Assembly (NCBI GenBank): GCA_029212905.1
Contig: JARGPB010000005.1
Span: 124,001-188,000, forward strand
Direction of reading: 5' to 3'
DNA length: 64,000 nucleotides
From: Thalassovita sp.
GTDB taxonomy: Bacteria > Pseudomonadota > Alphaproteobacteria > Rhodobacterales > Rhodobacteraceae
Below are positions 18,107-27,049 of the stretch, piece after piece. Numbering within the stretch: position 1 is the first letter of the stretch; every line of letters starts with the position of its first letter. The notes below the pieces were generated by a model. The model was not told where the DNA came from and made no database searches. It saw only the letters and a list, made by a program, of their open reading frames with translations. The position numbers and the translations under genes are program-made.

Positions 18107-19837
18107 TCAGGTCAGGTCCGGTTCATCCCGGTTCAGGTCGCGGATACTGATCGGCGTATCCTGCGCCTTGGCCAAGGACCATCGGATGCGCGTCGCATAG
18201 TCCATCGCGCGCCCAGATAAAACGATTTGTTTGGTCGCACGGGGCCGTAAACGGCCTTTTTCCAGATAAACCGAGGGTTCCAGCGTCATTTCCGTGCTTC
18301 CGCCATGTCGAAACAGCCACAGCTCTCCGCTTTTCAATGCGAGGGACACCGAGGCCCCACCCATGTCGACCGTCGCGTCGACCTCGGGGTGCAGGTGGAA
18401 CCGGATCTGAAAAGGGATGCCCTCGAGAGCCACCGTCTGGGGCGATTTGTTGAACTTACGTTTATCAGCGTCCGACAGGGCGATCAGCAATTCCTCGCCC
18501 GCCATGCCGCGCCCGTCAAAGGTCAGCTCCAGTGTGCGCGCATGGGTCAGCCCATATGACTTGACGTACCCGTCATGCCCCCCCTCGAACCGCACACCAT
18601 CAGGGGCCTGAGAGACCTCGATCGGGACGGTTTTGGGGATGTAGGTCAGTAGCTCGGCCTTGCCGCGCCCGCCCAGACGCGAACTGGAAAACCCGTCCAG
18701 GCAGAGGGTAGAATGGCTGGGCGTGGCGCGCCCTGCCCGGCGCCATTTCGCGCCATAAATGGCCCCCGACCCACAATTCACCACGACCGGCCTGCGCCCC
18801 GAGGTCAGCTCGAATGCCAAAGTCGAGGCATGCGCGTTATAGGAAGCCTTGCCGCCCGGCGGGGGGCTGGCATCCACGACAACGCTGGTGCGGCCAGCCG
18901 ACAGCCGGGCATAGCCCATCGCCAATCCGTCTGGCGCGCGCCCCTTGATCCCCGAAGCCGCAAGCGCCGTGTCCAGCCGTCCTTCGATCCCACGCCCACC
19001 CCCATGGAACCGGGCCAGCCCGCCATCTGCATGGCGCAGCGTGCGCAGGGTCGGCGCGATGCGCTCAATCGCGGCCAGGTGATCGGGGTGAACCGGGTGG
19101 CCCGCCTCGGTCAGGGCTGCGGCGGCCCAAGTCAACAGGGTGAATACCTCAAGCAGCTCTTCGGGGTTGCGGGTAGGAATTCCCCCCTGCGCATCCACCT
19201 GAGTGACGCAATCACGGGCCAGCGCCTTGACGGCGGGCTCTACGTGTTTGGCCATCCCCTCCAGGGACAGGCCGGCATAGAGCAATCCGGTCAGCGCCTC
19301 GAACCGGGGCAGCCCAGGAGAAGACGCCTGCCAGCGGCGCGACAAGAAGATCGTCTGCCGCGAAAGCGATCGATAGAAGGCATCGGACTGTTCCTTGTCC
19401 ACCCCACGCAGCACGAACAAGGCGTGGTGGATCCAGCGGATAATCCGCCGTCCGGTCAAATCAGGTGTCCAGCCAACGCCCTTGCCCGCGCCATAGCGGT
19501 CGATCCACGCCCACAGCCAGTCTTGTGCACGGCCCCGCGTGGCAGGGTCGCCCACAGCCGCCAAATCATCGAGCCATCCAAATCCGTGCAGCTCTTCTTG
19601 AAAGGCAATATCGGGCGCCGCCACATCCCAAATTCGGGAACCGGGGGCTTCGGTCAGATGTCCGGCAAACAGAAAGTTCCCTGCCACCAGTTGACGACCG
19701 CGGGCAAAGCTGCCGATGGTACGAGGTTCCGGCTGGCTGACAAACCCAGTGGCCGGACGGGCGAACCCGCTCAGTTGCGCGTGCAACCGATGCATCCAGC
19801 GCGTCAGGCGCGCCGTGGTCCTGTCGGGTTTAAACAT
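18107..19837 (-). CDS. Heparinase II/III family protein
   Basis: This 576-residue protein has an N-terminal alpha-helical region (residues about 30-280, with GWLDDLAAVGD and GRRIIRWIHHALFVL) and a C-terminal beta-sandwich with the heparinase II/III pattern (SYNAHASTLAFELTSGRRPV, and SHSTLCLDGFSSSR). Members cleave acidic polysaccharides, but in this genomic place (between rsmB and purH) the function is unknown; a cell-surface polysaccharide role is conceivable. No clear signal peptide is visible at the chosen ATG. Confidence 0.88.
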   Translation of the reverse strand: MFKPDRTTARLTRWMHRLHAQLSGFARPATGFVSQPEPRTIGSFARGRQLVAGNFLFAGHLTEAPGSRIWDVAAPDIAFQEELHGFGWLDDLAAVGDPATRGRAQDWLWAWIDRYGAGKGVGWTPDLTGRRIIRWIHHALFVLRGVDKEQSDAFYRSLSRQTIFLSRRWQASSPGLPRFEALTGLLYAGLSLEGMAKHVEPAVKALARDCVTQVDAQGGIPTRNPEELLEVFTLLTWAAAALTEAGHPVHPDHLAAIERIAPTLRTLRHADGGLARFHGGGRGIEGRLDTALAASGIKGRAPDGLAMGYARLSAGRTSVVVDASPPPGGKASYNAHASTLAFELTSGRRPVVVNCGSGAIYGAKWRRAGRATPSHSTLCLDGFSSSRLGGRGKAELLTYIPKTVPIEVSQAPDGVRFEGGHDGYVKSYGLTHARTLELTFDGRGMAGEELLIALSDADKRKFNKSPQTVALEGIPFQIRFHLHPEVDATVDMGGASVSLALKSGELWLFRHGGSTEMTLEPSVYLEKGRLRPRATKQIVLSGRAMDYATRIRWSLAKAQDTPISIRDLNRDEPDLT

Positions 19838-19958
19838 CTGCCATGCCTCATGCGCTCTTTAGCGGCCGCTCTGTCGGCGGGTTGGTCGCAGAATAGCCCC
19901 AAGGCAGCGTTCTGTCACCGCCCAAAGGCGTTCACATGAACGATTGTAGGAAATCCGC

Positions 19959-21236
19959 TCAGCTCTTGCGCAGGCAGGCCATATAGAACCCGTCCATCCC
20001 GCCCAACTTACGCCAGTAGGACGGAAGCAGACGCAGGCCACCCTCAGCCGTGCGCCAGGCAGCGTCGACACCGGGCAGATCCAGCGCATCGGGATCGACG
20101 GTCATATCGGGGTGGCGCTCCAGCGCGTCCTCGATCTGGCACTCGCCCTCGTCCGGGAACAAAGAGCACGTCGCGAACACCAACCGCCCGCCGGGCGCCA
20201 GCAAACCCACGGCATGGTCCAGCATTTGCGCCTGAAGATCGAACAGCTCAGCGAATTCGGATCCGTCCTTGGCATAGGGCAAATCGGGGTGACGGCGGAT
20301 GGTACCCGTGGCCGAACAAGGCGCGTCCAGCAAAATGGCATCGTACTGGCCCTCGTGTTCCAGCGCGTCGCCGGTAACGATCCCAGCGTCCAGCCCCGTC
20401 CGCTCCAGATTTTCCCGAACCCGCGCCATGCGGTTTTCGGACACGTCCAACGCAGTGACATCCGCCCCCAACGCGGCCATCTGCATGGTTTTTCCACCAG
20501 GAGCCGCACACATATCCAGAACGGACTCGCCCGGCTGGACATTCAGCACCTTGGCCGGCAGGGCGGCAGCGGCATCCTGAACCCACCAATCCCCGGTCGC
20601 GAATCCCGGCAAGGCCGAAACCTGTCCGGCGTCCTGCAACCGAATCGACCCCGTCGGCAATAAGGTGCCCCCCAGCGCGTCACAGACGGCTTGCGAATCC
20701 CCCTTGGCCGTGATGTCCAGCGCGGGCCCCGCAAAATGAGCCTGCTCCAGACGCGCGACATCCTCGGTCCCGTAGCATTCGACCAGAGGCTCGCGCAGCC
20801 AGTATGGAATGCGCGGGGCGCGCTGCTTTGCCCAGTCCTGTGGGCCGGTGGCGGCGATCTTGCGCAGGACGGCGTTAACCATCCCCTTCATCGTCTGAAT
20901 GCGTTTGTCGCGGCCGGTCATCGTGACGGCCTCGTTCACGATCCCGTGGGCGTCACCGCCCAGGCACAGCTCGACCGTCGCAAGGCGCAGGATATTCTGC
21001 ACGGCCAGCGGCGGCGTCTTTTTCAGGTGATGCGCCAGCTGCTTGTCTGCGCGCCACAGGCCCCGCAACGTGTCCAGCGCCAGCCGTTGTGCACGGGCAC
21101 GGTCCGCCGGGTCCAGGCGCAGAAACGCGCCGTGGCCAATCAGTTCCGAAATCATGCGCCCGTCCTCCAGAACCTGGTTCAACAGGGAAAGAGCAGCCTG
21201 GCGCGGCGTCATAGCGGTACGGGAGGGTTTCGACAA
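19959..21236 (-). CDS. rsmB: 16S rRNA m5C967 methyltransferase
   Basis: The 425-residue protein has an N-terminal NusB-like domain and a C-terminal SAM-dependent methyltransferase with LDMCAAPGGKT, the catalytic PCS block (LLDAPCSATGTIRRHPD) and the TCS motif (FATCSLFPDEGE). It methylates C967 of 16S rRNA. The start is uncertain: TTG 21236 has AAGGA ten bases upstream, while ATG 21212 lacks a ribosome site. It is divergent from the DUF1674 gene, with 68 bases between them. Confidence 0.93.
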   Translation of the reverse strand: MSKPSRTAMTPRQAALSLLNQVLEDGRMISELIGHGAFLRLDPADRARAQRLALDTLRGLWRADKQLAHHLKKTPPLAVQNILRLATVELCLGGDAHGIVNEAVTMTGRDKRIQTMKGMVNAVLRKIAATGPQDWAKQRAPRIPYWLREPLVECYGTEDVARLEQAHFAGPALDITAKGDSQAVCDALGGTLLPTGSIRLQDAGQVSALPGFATGDWWVQDAAAALPAKVLNVQPGESVLDMCAAPGGKTMQMAALGADVTALDVSENRMARVRENLERTGLDAGIVTGDALEHEGQYDAILLDAPCSATGTIRRHPDLPYAKDGSEFAELFDLQAQMLDHAVGLLAPGGRLVFATCSLFPDEGECQIEDALERHPDMTVDPDALDLPGVDAAWRTAEGGLRLLPSYWRKLGGMDGFYMACLRKS

Positions 21237-21304
21237 AACAGAGCAATCCTTGCGATTGGGATGCAGGCGCGTATATCAACAGGTAGCCGCAAGAGGAAGA
21301 GACC

Positions 21305-21487
21305 ATGAGCGAGCCGAAAAAAGACCTGCCCCCCGCCGCCCAACGCGCTTTGGCCGAAGCCGAAGAGCGCCGCCAGAAAGCCGAAGCCGCCGCCAAGGCC
21401 CTGCCCAAAGAGCTGGGTGGTCGTGAAGGCCCCGAACCCGTGCGCTATGGCGACTGGGAGAAAAAGGGCATCGCCATCGATTTCTAA
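21305..21487 (+). CDS. DUF1674 / SDHAF4-like small protein
   Basis: This 60-residue, highly charged protein has the DUF1674 C-terminal signature PEPVRYGDWEKKGIAIDF. The family includes the mitochondrial succinate dehydrogenase assembly factor 4 (Sdh8), which protects flavinated SdhA before complex assembly; the bacterial role is assumed to be similar. AAGAGGAAGAGACC precedes the ATG. It is convergent with dapB. Confidence 0.9.
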   Translation: MSEPKKDLPPAAQRALAEAEERRQKAEAAAKALPKELGGREGPEPVRYGDWEKKGIAIDF

Positions 21488-21502
21488 GGGGTGTGCAGGC
21501 CG

Positions 21503-22312
21503 TTACAGCCCCAGCACGTCCATCATGTCATATTCGCCGGGCTTCTGACCTTGGCCCCAAAGAGCGGCCTTGACCGCGCCGCGTGCGAAAATCGCCCGGT
21601 CGGTAGCAACGTGGCGCAGGGTGATACGCTCGCCCGCAGCGGCGAACAGCACGTCATGTTCCCCCACAATATCCCCGCCACGAATCGCGGTAAATCCGAT
21701 GTGGCCCTTTTGGCGCGCGCCGGTGATCCCGTCACGCCCCCGGTCCGAAACGGCCTCCAATGACACGCCACGCCCTTCGGCGGCGGCCTCGCCCAACATC
21801 AAGGCAGTGCCAGACGGCGCATCCACCTTTTTGTTGTGATGCGCCTCGATCACCTCGATGTCGAAATCCTCGTCCAGTGCGGCGGCGACTTTCTTGGTCA
21901 GCTGCACCAGCAGGTTCACACCCAGCGACATGTTCCCCGCCCGCACGACAACCGCATGGCGTGCGGCGGCGTTCACCTTGGCCAGATCATCCTCGGCCAT
22001 GCCGGTGGTGCCGATCACATGCACGATACGCGCCTGAGCGGCGATGGCGGCAAATTCCACCGTGGCGGCAGGGGCGGTGAAATCAATCACGGCCTGCGCG
22101 TGCAGAAATGTTTCCAGCGGATCATCGGACACGACCACGTCCATCGGCGCGCCGCCCATGCATTCACCCACATCGCGGCCCACCCAGGCGTGGCCTTTGC
22201 GCTCGACCGCGCCGACAAGTTTGCACTTGTCGCTGTCCTGAATGGTACGCATCAGCATCTGACCCATACGGCCCGAGGCTCCGGTTACGACGATTCCAGG
22301 CAGGTTTGTCAT
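21503..22312 (-). CDS. dapB: 4-hydroxy-tetrahydrodipicolinate reductase
   Basis: This 269-residue cytoplasmic enzyme reduces hydroxy-tetrahydrodipicolinate in lysine and diaminopimelate synthesis. The N-terminal nucleotide motif TGASGRMGQM and the substrate/catalytic motif EAHHNKKVDAPSGTA are both complete. Length is normal. It is divergent from rbfA with an 80-base gap holding both promoters. Confidence 0.97.
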   Translation of the reverse strand: MTNLPGIVVTGASGRMGQMLMRTIQDSDKCKLVGAVERKGHAWVGRDVGECMGGAPMDVVVSDDPLETFLHAQAVIDFTAPAATVEFAAIAAQARIVHVIGTTGMAEDDLAKVNAAARHAVVVRAGNMSLGVNLLVQLTKKVAAALDEDFDIEVIEAHHNKKVDAPSGTALMLGEAAAEGRGVSLEAVSDRGRDGITGARQKGHIGFTAIRGGDIVGEHDVLFAAAGERITLRHVATDRAIFARGAVKAALWGQGQKPGEYDMMDVLGL

Positions 22313-22392
22313 CGGTCATACTCCAAGAAATCCAATGTTTCGCCCTCATAGCGGTTCGCGTTCTGCTTGGCAAAGCCCTTGCGAAGGCTTAG

Positions 22393-22806
22393 ATGCGACG
22401 CATGGCCAAGGGAAACAAATCTTTCGGTTCCGGCCCCGGTATGCGTCAGCTCCGGGTTGGGGAACAAATTCGCCGGACATTGTCCGAAATCCTGATGCGT
22501 GGAGACATCCATGATCCGGATCTTAATCGCATGTCCATCACCGTAGGCGAGGTCCGGCTCAGCGCTGATCTGCGCGTTGCGACCACCTTTGTGCTGCCAC
22601 TGGGCGGCGAAGGCAAAGAGGACGCAATCAAGCTGCTGGCCCGCCATCAAGGCGAGCTGCGGCACCTGATCGGTCGCAAATGCGGGCTGAAATACGCGCC
22701 CGAGCTACGGTTCCTGCTGGATGAAACATTCGACCGGATGGATGAAACCCGCCGCCTGTTGTCACAAGACCAGGTGCGCCGGGACATCGAAAAGGACGAG
22801 GAATGA
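22393..22806 (+). CDS. rbfA: 30S ribosome-binding factor A
   Basis: This 137-residue KH-fold protein helps mature the 5' end of 16S rRNA and cold-adapt 30S assembly. The block RQLRVGEQIRRTLSEILMRG near the N-terminus and the LRVATTFVLPLGG strand are typical. An ATG at 22402 (MAKGNKS) is an alternative start. Its stop overlaps the next gene by four bases (ATGA), and truB follows that, so the three form an operon. Confidence 0.94.
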   Translation: MRRMAKGNKSFGSGPGMRQLRVGEQIRRTLSEILMRGDIHDPDLNRMSITVGEVRLSADLRVATTFVLPLGGEGKEDAIKLLARHQGELRHLIGRKCGLKYAPELRFLLDETFDRMDETRRLLSQDQVRRDIEKDEE

Positions 22807-23561
22807 TTTTGGTCCGGGCCAGTCTGCGGATTGCGGGTCTGGCCCTTGCGGGCATTTTGTTTGGAACACAGGGCAGCGCGGTTGAATGCCGGAACCTGAC
22901 ACAGGGCAGCAATCGCTTTACCATCTGCGAGGCTGACCCCACCCAAGAAGTGCTCCGCCTGTTCCTGCGCGATGATCAGGGCGACGTGCTGGGCCATTTT
23001 TCAGCCATCCAGAGCGACCTGAACCCACGGAACCAGACCCTGCAATTCGCGATGAATGCGGGAATGTATCACGATGATCGCGCGCCCGTGGGGCTGTATG
23101 TTCAAGACGGACAACAGGAAATGCGGGTGATTCCCAATGCGGGGCCGGGCAACTTTGGCTTGCTTCCGAACGGTGTGTTCTGCATCCGGCAGGGCCGCGC
23201 CGATGTGATCGAGACCCTGACCTTCATTCGCCAGAAACCCGCCTGCCGCCATGCCACCCAATCCGGCCCGATGCTGGTGATTGATGGCGCGCTGCACCCG
23301 CGCTTTTTGCCGAACAGCAGCTCGCGCTATATTCGCAACGGGGTCGGCAGTTCGGCCGACGGGACGCGCGTTGTCTTTGCGATCTCACGGAACCCGGTCA
23401 CGTTCCATGAATTCGGTAGCCTTTTCCGCGACACACTGGGCCTGCCGCAGGCGCTGTATTTCGACGGCAAGGTCTCGCGGCTCTATGCGCCGCAGATCGG
23501 GCGGGACGATCCCGGTTTCTGGATGGGCCCCATCGTGGGCGTCGTTGCGCCGCGAAATTGA
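22803..23561 (+). CDS. Phosphodiester glycosidase family (DUF2233) secreted protein
   Basis: This 252-residue protein starts with a signal peptide (about residues 1-25, ending GTQGSA) and has the DUF2233/NAGPA-type pattern, including NAGMYHDDRAPVGLYV and a late GVGSSADGTRVVFAIS stretch. The family covers phosphodiester glycosidases such as the mannose-6-phosphate uncovering enzyme; the bacterial substrate is unknown. It is translationally coupled to rbfA and followed by truB, an arrangement with no obvious functional logic. Confidence 0.85.
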   Translation: MILVRASLRIAGLALAGILFGTQGSAVECRNLTQGSNRFTICEADPTQEVLRLFLRDDQGDVLGHFSAIQSDLNPRNQTLQFAMNAGMYHDDRAPVGLYVQDGQQEMRVIPNAGPGNFGLLPNGVFCIRQGRADVIETLTFIRQKPACRHATQSGPMLVIDGALHPRFLPNSSSRYIRNGVGSSADGTRVVFAISRNPVTFHEFGSLFRDTLGLPQALYFDGKVSRLYAPQIGRDDPGFWMGPIVGVVAPRN

Positions 23562-23621
23562 CAGGGCGGACGGCATCCGCTAGGTCGCCCTCCTTGGCAG
23601 CAACAACAGGCATCAAAAATC

Positions 23622-24533
23622 ATGGGACGCAAACGCAAGGGACGCGACATTTCCGGCTGGCTGGTCGTGGACAAACCCGCGGGCATGACCTCGACCGCCG
23701 TTGTAAACAAGGTCAAATGGGCGTTTAACGCCAACAAGGCGGGCCATGCGGGCACGCTGGACCCTGATGCCACCGGCGTGTTGGCTGTCGCCCTGGGCGA
23801 GGCCACCAAGACCGTCCCCTACATCACCGATGCGCTGAAAGCCTATCAATTTTCCGTCCGTCTGGGGGTGGCCACCAACACCGATGATGCCGAAGGCGAG
23901 GTCATCGCCCAAAGCGATCAGCGCCCGTCGGACGAGCAGATCAAGGACGCGCTGGGGGCCTTTGTCGGGGACATCCAACAGGTGCCTCCGAAGTTTTCGG
24001 CCGTCAAGATCGACGGCGAGCGCGCCTATAAACGGGCTCGCGCGGACGAGGATTTTGAAATCGCAGCCCGCCCCCTGTGGGTCGAAGAACTGCTGATGGC
24101 CGACCGTCCGGACGCCGATCACGTGATCCTGGAAATGACCTGTGGCAAGGGCGGCTACGTGCGGTCCATCGCGCGCGATCTGGGGCAGGCTCTGGGCTGT
24201 CATGGCCATGTGGAATGGCTGCGCCGCGTCTGGTCAGGACCTTTTGACGCCGCCGAAGACGGGATCTCCATCGACCAGATCAACGAGCAGGCCCGCACGC
24301 CGGAACTGGACGCCTATCTGCGCCCGATCGAGGACGGTCTGGTCGATCTCCCCGAGGTCAAAGCCACCGATCAAGGCGCCGTCCGCCTGCGCAACGGCAA
24401 CCCCGGCATGGTCGTCGCGCATGGGGTCGCGTTCGGCGACGAATGCTGGGCGTCCTACAATGGCAAACCGCTGGCCGTGGGCGTGCTGCAAGGGGCCGAG
24501 TTGCACCCAAATCGTGTGTTCAACCTGGACTGA
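23622..24533 (+). CDS. truB: tRNA pseudouridine(55) synthase
   Basis: This 303-residue enzyme makes pseudouridine 55 in the T-loop of tRNAs. The catalytic motif GHAGTLDPDATGVL contains the essential aspartate, and CGKGGYVRSIARDLG is the second family block. Length is normal. It is the third gene of the rbfA operon, a common neighbour of rbfA, with rpsO and pnp further downstream. Confidence 0.97.
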   Translation: MGRKRKGRDISGWLVVDKPAGMTSTAVVNKVKWAFNANKAGHAGTLDPDATGVLAVALGEATKTVPYITDALKAYQFSVRLGVATNTDDAEGEVIAQSDQRPSDEQIKDALGAFVGDIQQVPPKFSAVKIDGERAYKRARADEDFEIAARPLWVEELLMADRPDADHVILEMTCGKGGYVRSIARDLGQALGCHGHVEWLRRVWSGPFDAAEDGISIDQINEQARTPELDAYLRPIEDGLVDLPEVKATDQGAVRLRNGNPGMVVAHGVAFGDECWASYNGKPLAVGVLQGAELHPNRVFNLD

Positions 24534-24572
24534 CCGCTTGCACCGCCAGGTCTGGGCGGGCACAAACGGGGC

Positions 24573-25094
24573 ATGATTACTCGGGATTTCCAAAAGGGCG
24601 ATGCCCATTCGACTGCGGTCTACTCTGACTGCGAAAGCTACCGCTATCTGCTGACCCGCACCTGGGATCCGGCGGGCAAGAAGGTACTGTTCGTAATGCT
24701 GAACCCCTCGACCGCAACCGAGGTGCAGAATGACCCCACCGTTGAACGCTGCGAGCGGCGCGCGCGCGCGCTGGGGTTCGGGGCCTTTCGTGTGACCAAC
24801 ATCTTTGCCTGGCGCGACACCGATCCGCGCGCCATGCGCGCCGCCGCCGATCCCGTCGGGCCGGCCAATGACGCCGCGATCAGCGACAGCTGCGACTGGG
24901 CCGATCAGATCGTCGCGGCCTGGGGCACACATGGCGCTCATCTGGCGCGTGGCCCGCATGTGGCGCGCCTGTTGCAGGACACCGGGCGGCCCGTCTATCA
25001 TCTGGGTCTGTCCAAGGCCGGGCACCCGAAACATCCGTTGTATATTGCCTATAGCCAACAGCCCGAACTGTGGGACATTCCCGCGCAGACCTGA
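24573..25094 (+). CDS. DUF1643 domain protein
   Basis: This 173-residue cytoplasmic protein matches DUF1643, with the family core FVMLNPSTATEVQNDPTVERC and TNIFAWRDTDPRAMR. The function is unknown; the family is widespread and sometimes found near DNA repair or phage genes. It lies 39 bases after truB and 15 before the next small membrane-protein gene. Confidence 0.85.
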   Translation: MITRDFQKGDAHSTAVYSDCESYRYLLTRTWDPAGKKVLFVMLNPSTATEVQNDPTVERCERRARALGFGAFRVTNIFAWRDTDPRAMRAAADPVGPANDAAISDSCDWADQIVAAWGTHGAHLARGPHVARLLQDTGRPVYHLGLSKAGHPKHPLYIAYSQQPELWDIPAQT

Positions 25095-25109
25095 CCGACA
25101 GGACGCTCC

Positions 25110-25418
25110 ATGACCGACCAGACTGACACAAACACAGACGCCATCCAGCACCTGACCCGCGAGGTCGAAAAGCTGAACAATCACAGGTTCATCGCCGTGC
25201 AGAATTCGACCCTGCGGATGATCCTGTTTCAGTTCGGGCGCGGGCTGGCTTTTGGGCTGGGATCTGTGCTGGGCGCGACGCTGCTGGTGTCCGTGCTGAC
25301 ATGGTGGCTGTCCCAGTTCGAGTTCCTGCCCATCATCGGAGACTGGATGGCCGTTCTGGCGGATGAGTTCGCCCGTGCCACGGGCGGGCAATCCGACATT
25401 AACCAGAATAATCAATAG
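25110..25418 (+). CDS. DUF5665-type small membrane protein
   Basis: This 102-residue protein has a charged N-terminus with a short helical segment (LTREVEKLNNHRF), then a hydrophobic stretch with GRGLAFGLGSVLGATLLVSVL forming one or two membrane segments, and a polar tail. The layout matches the DUF5665 family of unknown function. It probably sits in the inner membrane. Confidence 0.75.
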   Translation: MTDQTDTNTDAIQHLTREVEKLNNHRFIAVQNSTLRMILFQFGRGLAFGLGSVLGATLLVSVLTWWLSQFEFLPIIGDWMAVLADEFARATGGQSDINQNNQ

Positions 25419-25479
25419 GTTTTGACCGACTCGGGTGGCCTGTGCGGTAATGGCGCGGGGTAATCCGTGGGGTAAAATC

Positions 25480-26412
25480 ATGTTGTTTATTGCAGGTTTA
25501 TTGGGCGTCATGGCCGTCGGTGCCGCGTTTATCGGAAACGATGTCATGGACGACTCGGAGGATGAGGACATCAGCACAGATGGGCTTGATCCGACCGAAG
25601 ACGACGACCTGACTCAGGGGGATTTGCTGACGGATGGCGATGACATCCTGGCGGGCGGCACCGATGACGACGTCATGGATGGCGGCGAAGGTGACGATCA
25701 ACTGAACGGGTACGAGGGCGACGACGATGTCTCGGGCGGGGCGGGCGATGACGACGTGCACGGCTGGGACGGCGCGGACACGCTGCATGGCGGCAACGGC
25801 AACGACACGTTGCACGGCGAGGACGGCGCCGACCTGCTGGAGGGCAACGCTGGCGACGACCTGATGTTTGGCCACAACGGTGACGACAGCCTGATCGGCG
25901 GCGCGGGTCACGACAGCCTGGTCGGCAGCGCCGGGGATGACTCGTTGGACGGGGGGGCGGGCGATGACGCGCTGCACGGGGACCTGGACGATGACACTCT
26001 GACCGGGGGCGAGGGCGAGGACACGCTGTTTGGCGGGGCTGGTGACGACCTGCTGCGCGGCGATGACGACAGCGAAATGGACTATTTGAACGGGGCAAGC
26101 GGGGACGACACAATCGTCGGCGGCAGCGGGGATATCATCAACACGGGTGACGGGGCTGACACGGTTCTGCTGGGCGACTGGGTGGATAACCCGTTGACAG
26201 TACAGGATTTTGATACAGGCACCGACCAGCTGGCGGTGGTCTATGACGACACGATCGGAGACGAGCCGGAACTGGAGGTGGTCCCGTCGGAAACACAACA
26301 GGGCGCGGTGACGGTGCTGTTGAATGGCGAACAGGTCGCCACGCTGAACGGCGCCGACGGGCTAAGCGTCGCAGACATCGCCCTGATCGCGCGGTCAGGC
26401 CTGACGCTGTAG
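25480..26412 (+). CDS. Small RTX-type calcium-binding repeat protein
   Basis: From ATG 25480 the product is 310 residues: a hydrophobic N-terminal segment (MLFIAGLLGVMAVGAAFIG), an acidic linker, and about eleven glycine/aspartate nonapeptide-type repeats (G-G-x-G-x-D) from roughly residue 50 to 220, then a beta-rich tail. In-frame GTG 25435 and ATG 25450 are alternatives. RTX repeats fold as calcium-binding beta-rolls. There is no attached enzyme domain and no type I secretion gene nearby. The N-terminal hydrophobic segment could anchor it to the membrane or act as a signal. Confidence 0.8.
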   Translation: MLFIAGLLGVMAVGAAFIGNDVMDDSEDEDISTDGLDPTEDDDLTQGDLLTDGDDILAGGTDDDVMDGGEGDDQLNGYEGDDDVSGGAGDDDVHGWDGADTLHGGNGNDTLHGEDGADLLEGNAGDDLMFGHNGDDSLIGGAGHDSLVGSAGDDSLDGGAGDDALHGDLDDDTLTGGEGEDTLFGGAGDDLLRGDDDSEMDYLNGASGDDTIVGGSGDIINTGDGADTVLLGDWVDNPLTVQDFDTGTDQLAVVYDDTIGDEPELEVVPSETQQGAVTVLLNGEQVATLNGADGLSVADIALIARSGLTL

Positions 26413-26551
26413 GCTCTTTTTCCTTTTCTTTTGTGGGGAATCTCCGTATATGCGCGCATCCGATCCGAGTCTTCGGAACGGAAAACTCTATGGACCTTGC
26501 TGGACGACATCCCGGCTCGTGCCCCAACCCTTAGCTCTGAAGGAGTCCCCG

Positions 26552-26821
26552 ATGTCGATTACTGCAGAAGAAAAAACACGTCTTATCAAAGAGTTCGGCA
26601 CCAAAGAAGGTGACACTGGTTCGCCCGAAGTTCAGGTTGCGATCCTGACCTCGCGCATCACTACGCTGACCGAACACTTCAAAACCCACAAAAAAGACAA
26701 CCACGGCCGCCGTGGTCTGCTGATGATGGTTGCTCAGCGTCGTAAGCTGCTGGACTTCCTGCGTGGCAAAGACGAAGCCCGCTATCAGGACCTGATCAAG
26801 CGCCTGGGTATCCGCCGCTAA
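26552..26821 (+). CDS. rpsO: 30S ribosomal protein S15
   Basis: The 89-residue product starts at ATG 26552, nine bases after AAGGAG; upstream ATGs in the same frame are spurious. The sequence shows the S15 core (GDTGSPEVQVAILTSRI, then HGRRGLLMMVAQRRKLLDFL). It binds 16S rRNA and nucleates the 30S platform. A strong terminator follows, and pnp, its usual partner, lies one gene further on. Confidence 0.98.
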   Translation: MSITAEEKTRLIKEFGTKEGDTGSPEVQVAILTSRITTLTEHFKTHKKDNHGRRGLLMMVAQRRKLLDFLRGKDEARYQDLIKRLGIRR

Positions 26822-26846
26822 TCTGTCCGATAATTCGGAATTCAGG

Positions 26847-26879
26847 AACGCCCGCTCGGCTGAGCGGGCGTTTTTCTTT
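26847..26879 (+). terminator. Rho-independent terminator after rpsO
   Basis: AACGCCCGCTC and GAGCGGGCGTT form a perfect 11-bp stem with the loop GGCT, followed by TTTCTTT. This is a canonical terminator. Confidence 0.92.
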
Positions 26880-26988
26880 GGCCGGGTTTGGGGGCTTTTG
26901 TGCCATTTGTCCCGTGGTTTGGTACAAATCCCCCAAGCGCCCGCCCTCGCGCGAAAATTTCCAAAAATCCGACCTGCTTGATCTGAGT

Positions 26989-27012
26989 CATATATGACAT
27001 TCGGAATATATG
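26989..27012 (+). promoter_or_regulatory. Inverted repeat upstream of the DsrE gene
   Basis: CATATAT-N10-ATATATG is a perfect 7-bp inverted repeat 38 bases before the DsrE start; its centre also contains ATTC-G-GAAT. It shares the string ACATTC with the AT-rich region in front of the SQR genes. It is a candidate operator for a sulfur-responsive ArsR-type repressor, which is inference. Confidence 0.45.
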
Positions 27013-27049
27013 TTTTCCAAAACGAGCACTGGAAATTTAGGAGGTCCCT

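Noticed and set aside
25640..26120. Repeated DNA resembling a tandem repeat array or CRISPR
   Set aside because: The periodicity follows the nonapeptide RTX protein repeats in frame; there are no conserved repeats with unique spacers.
25498..26298. A valine-rich 266-codon frame opposite the RTX gene
   Set aside because: Its repeats are the reverse complement of the glycine/aspartate repeats; the plus strand has the recognisable RTX pattern.
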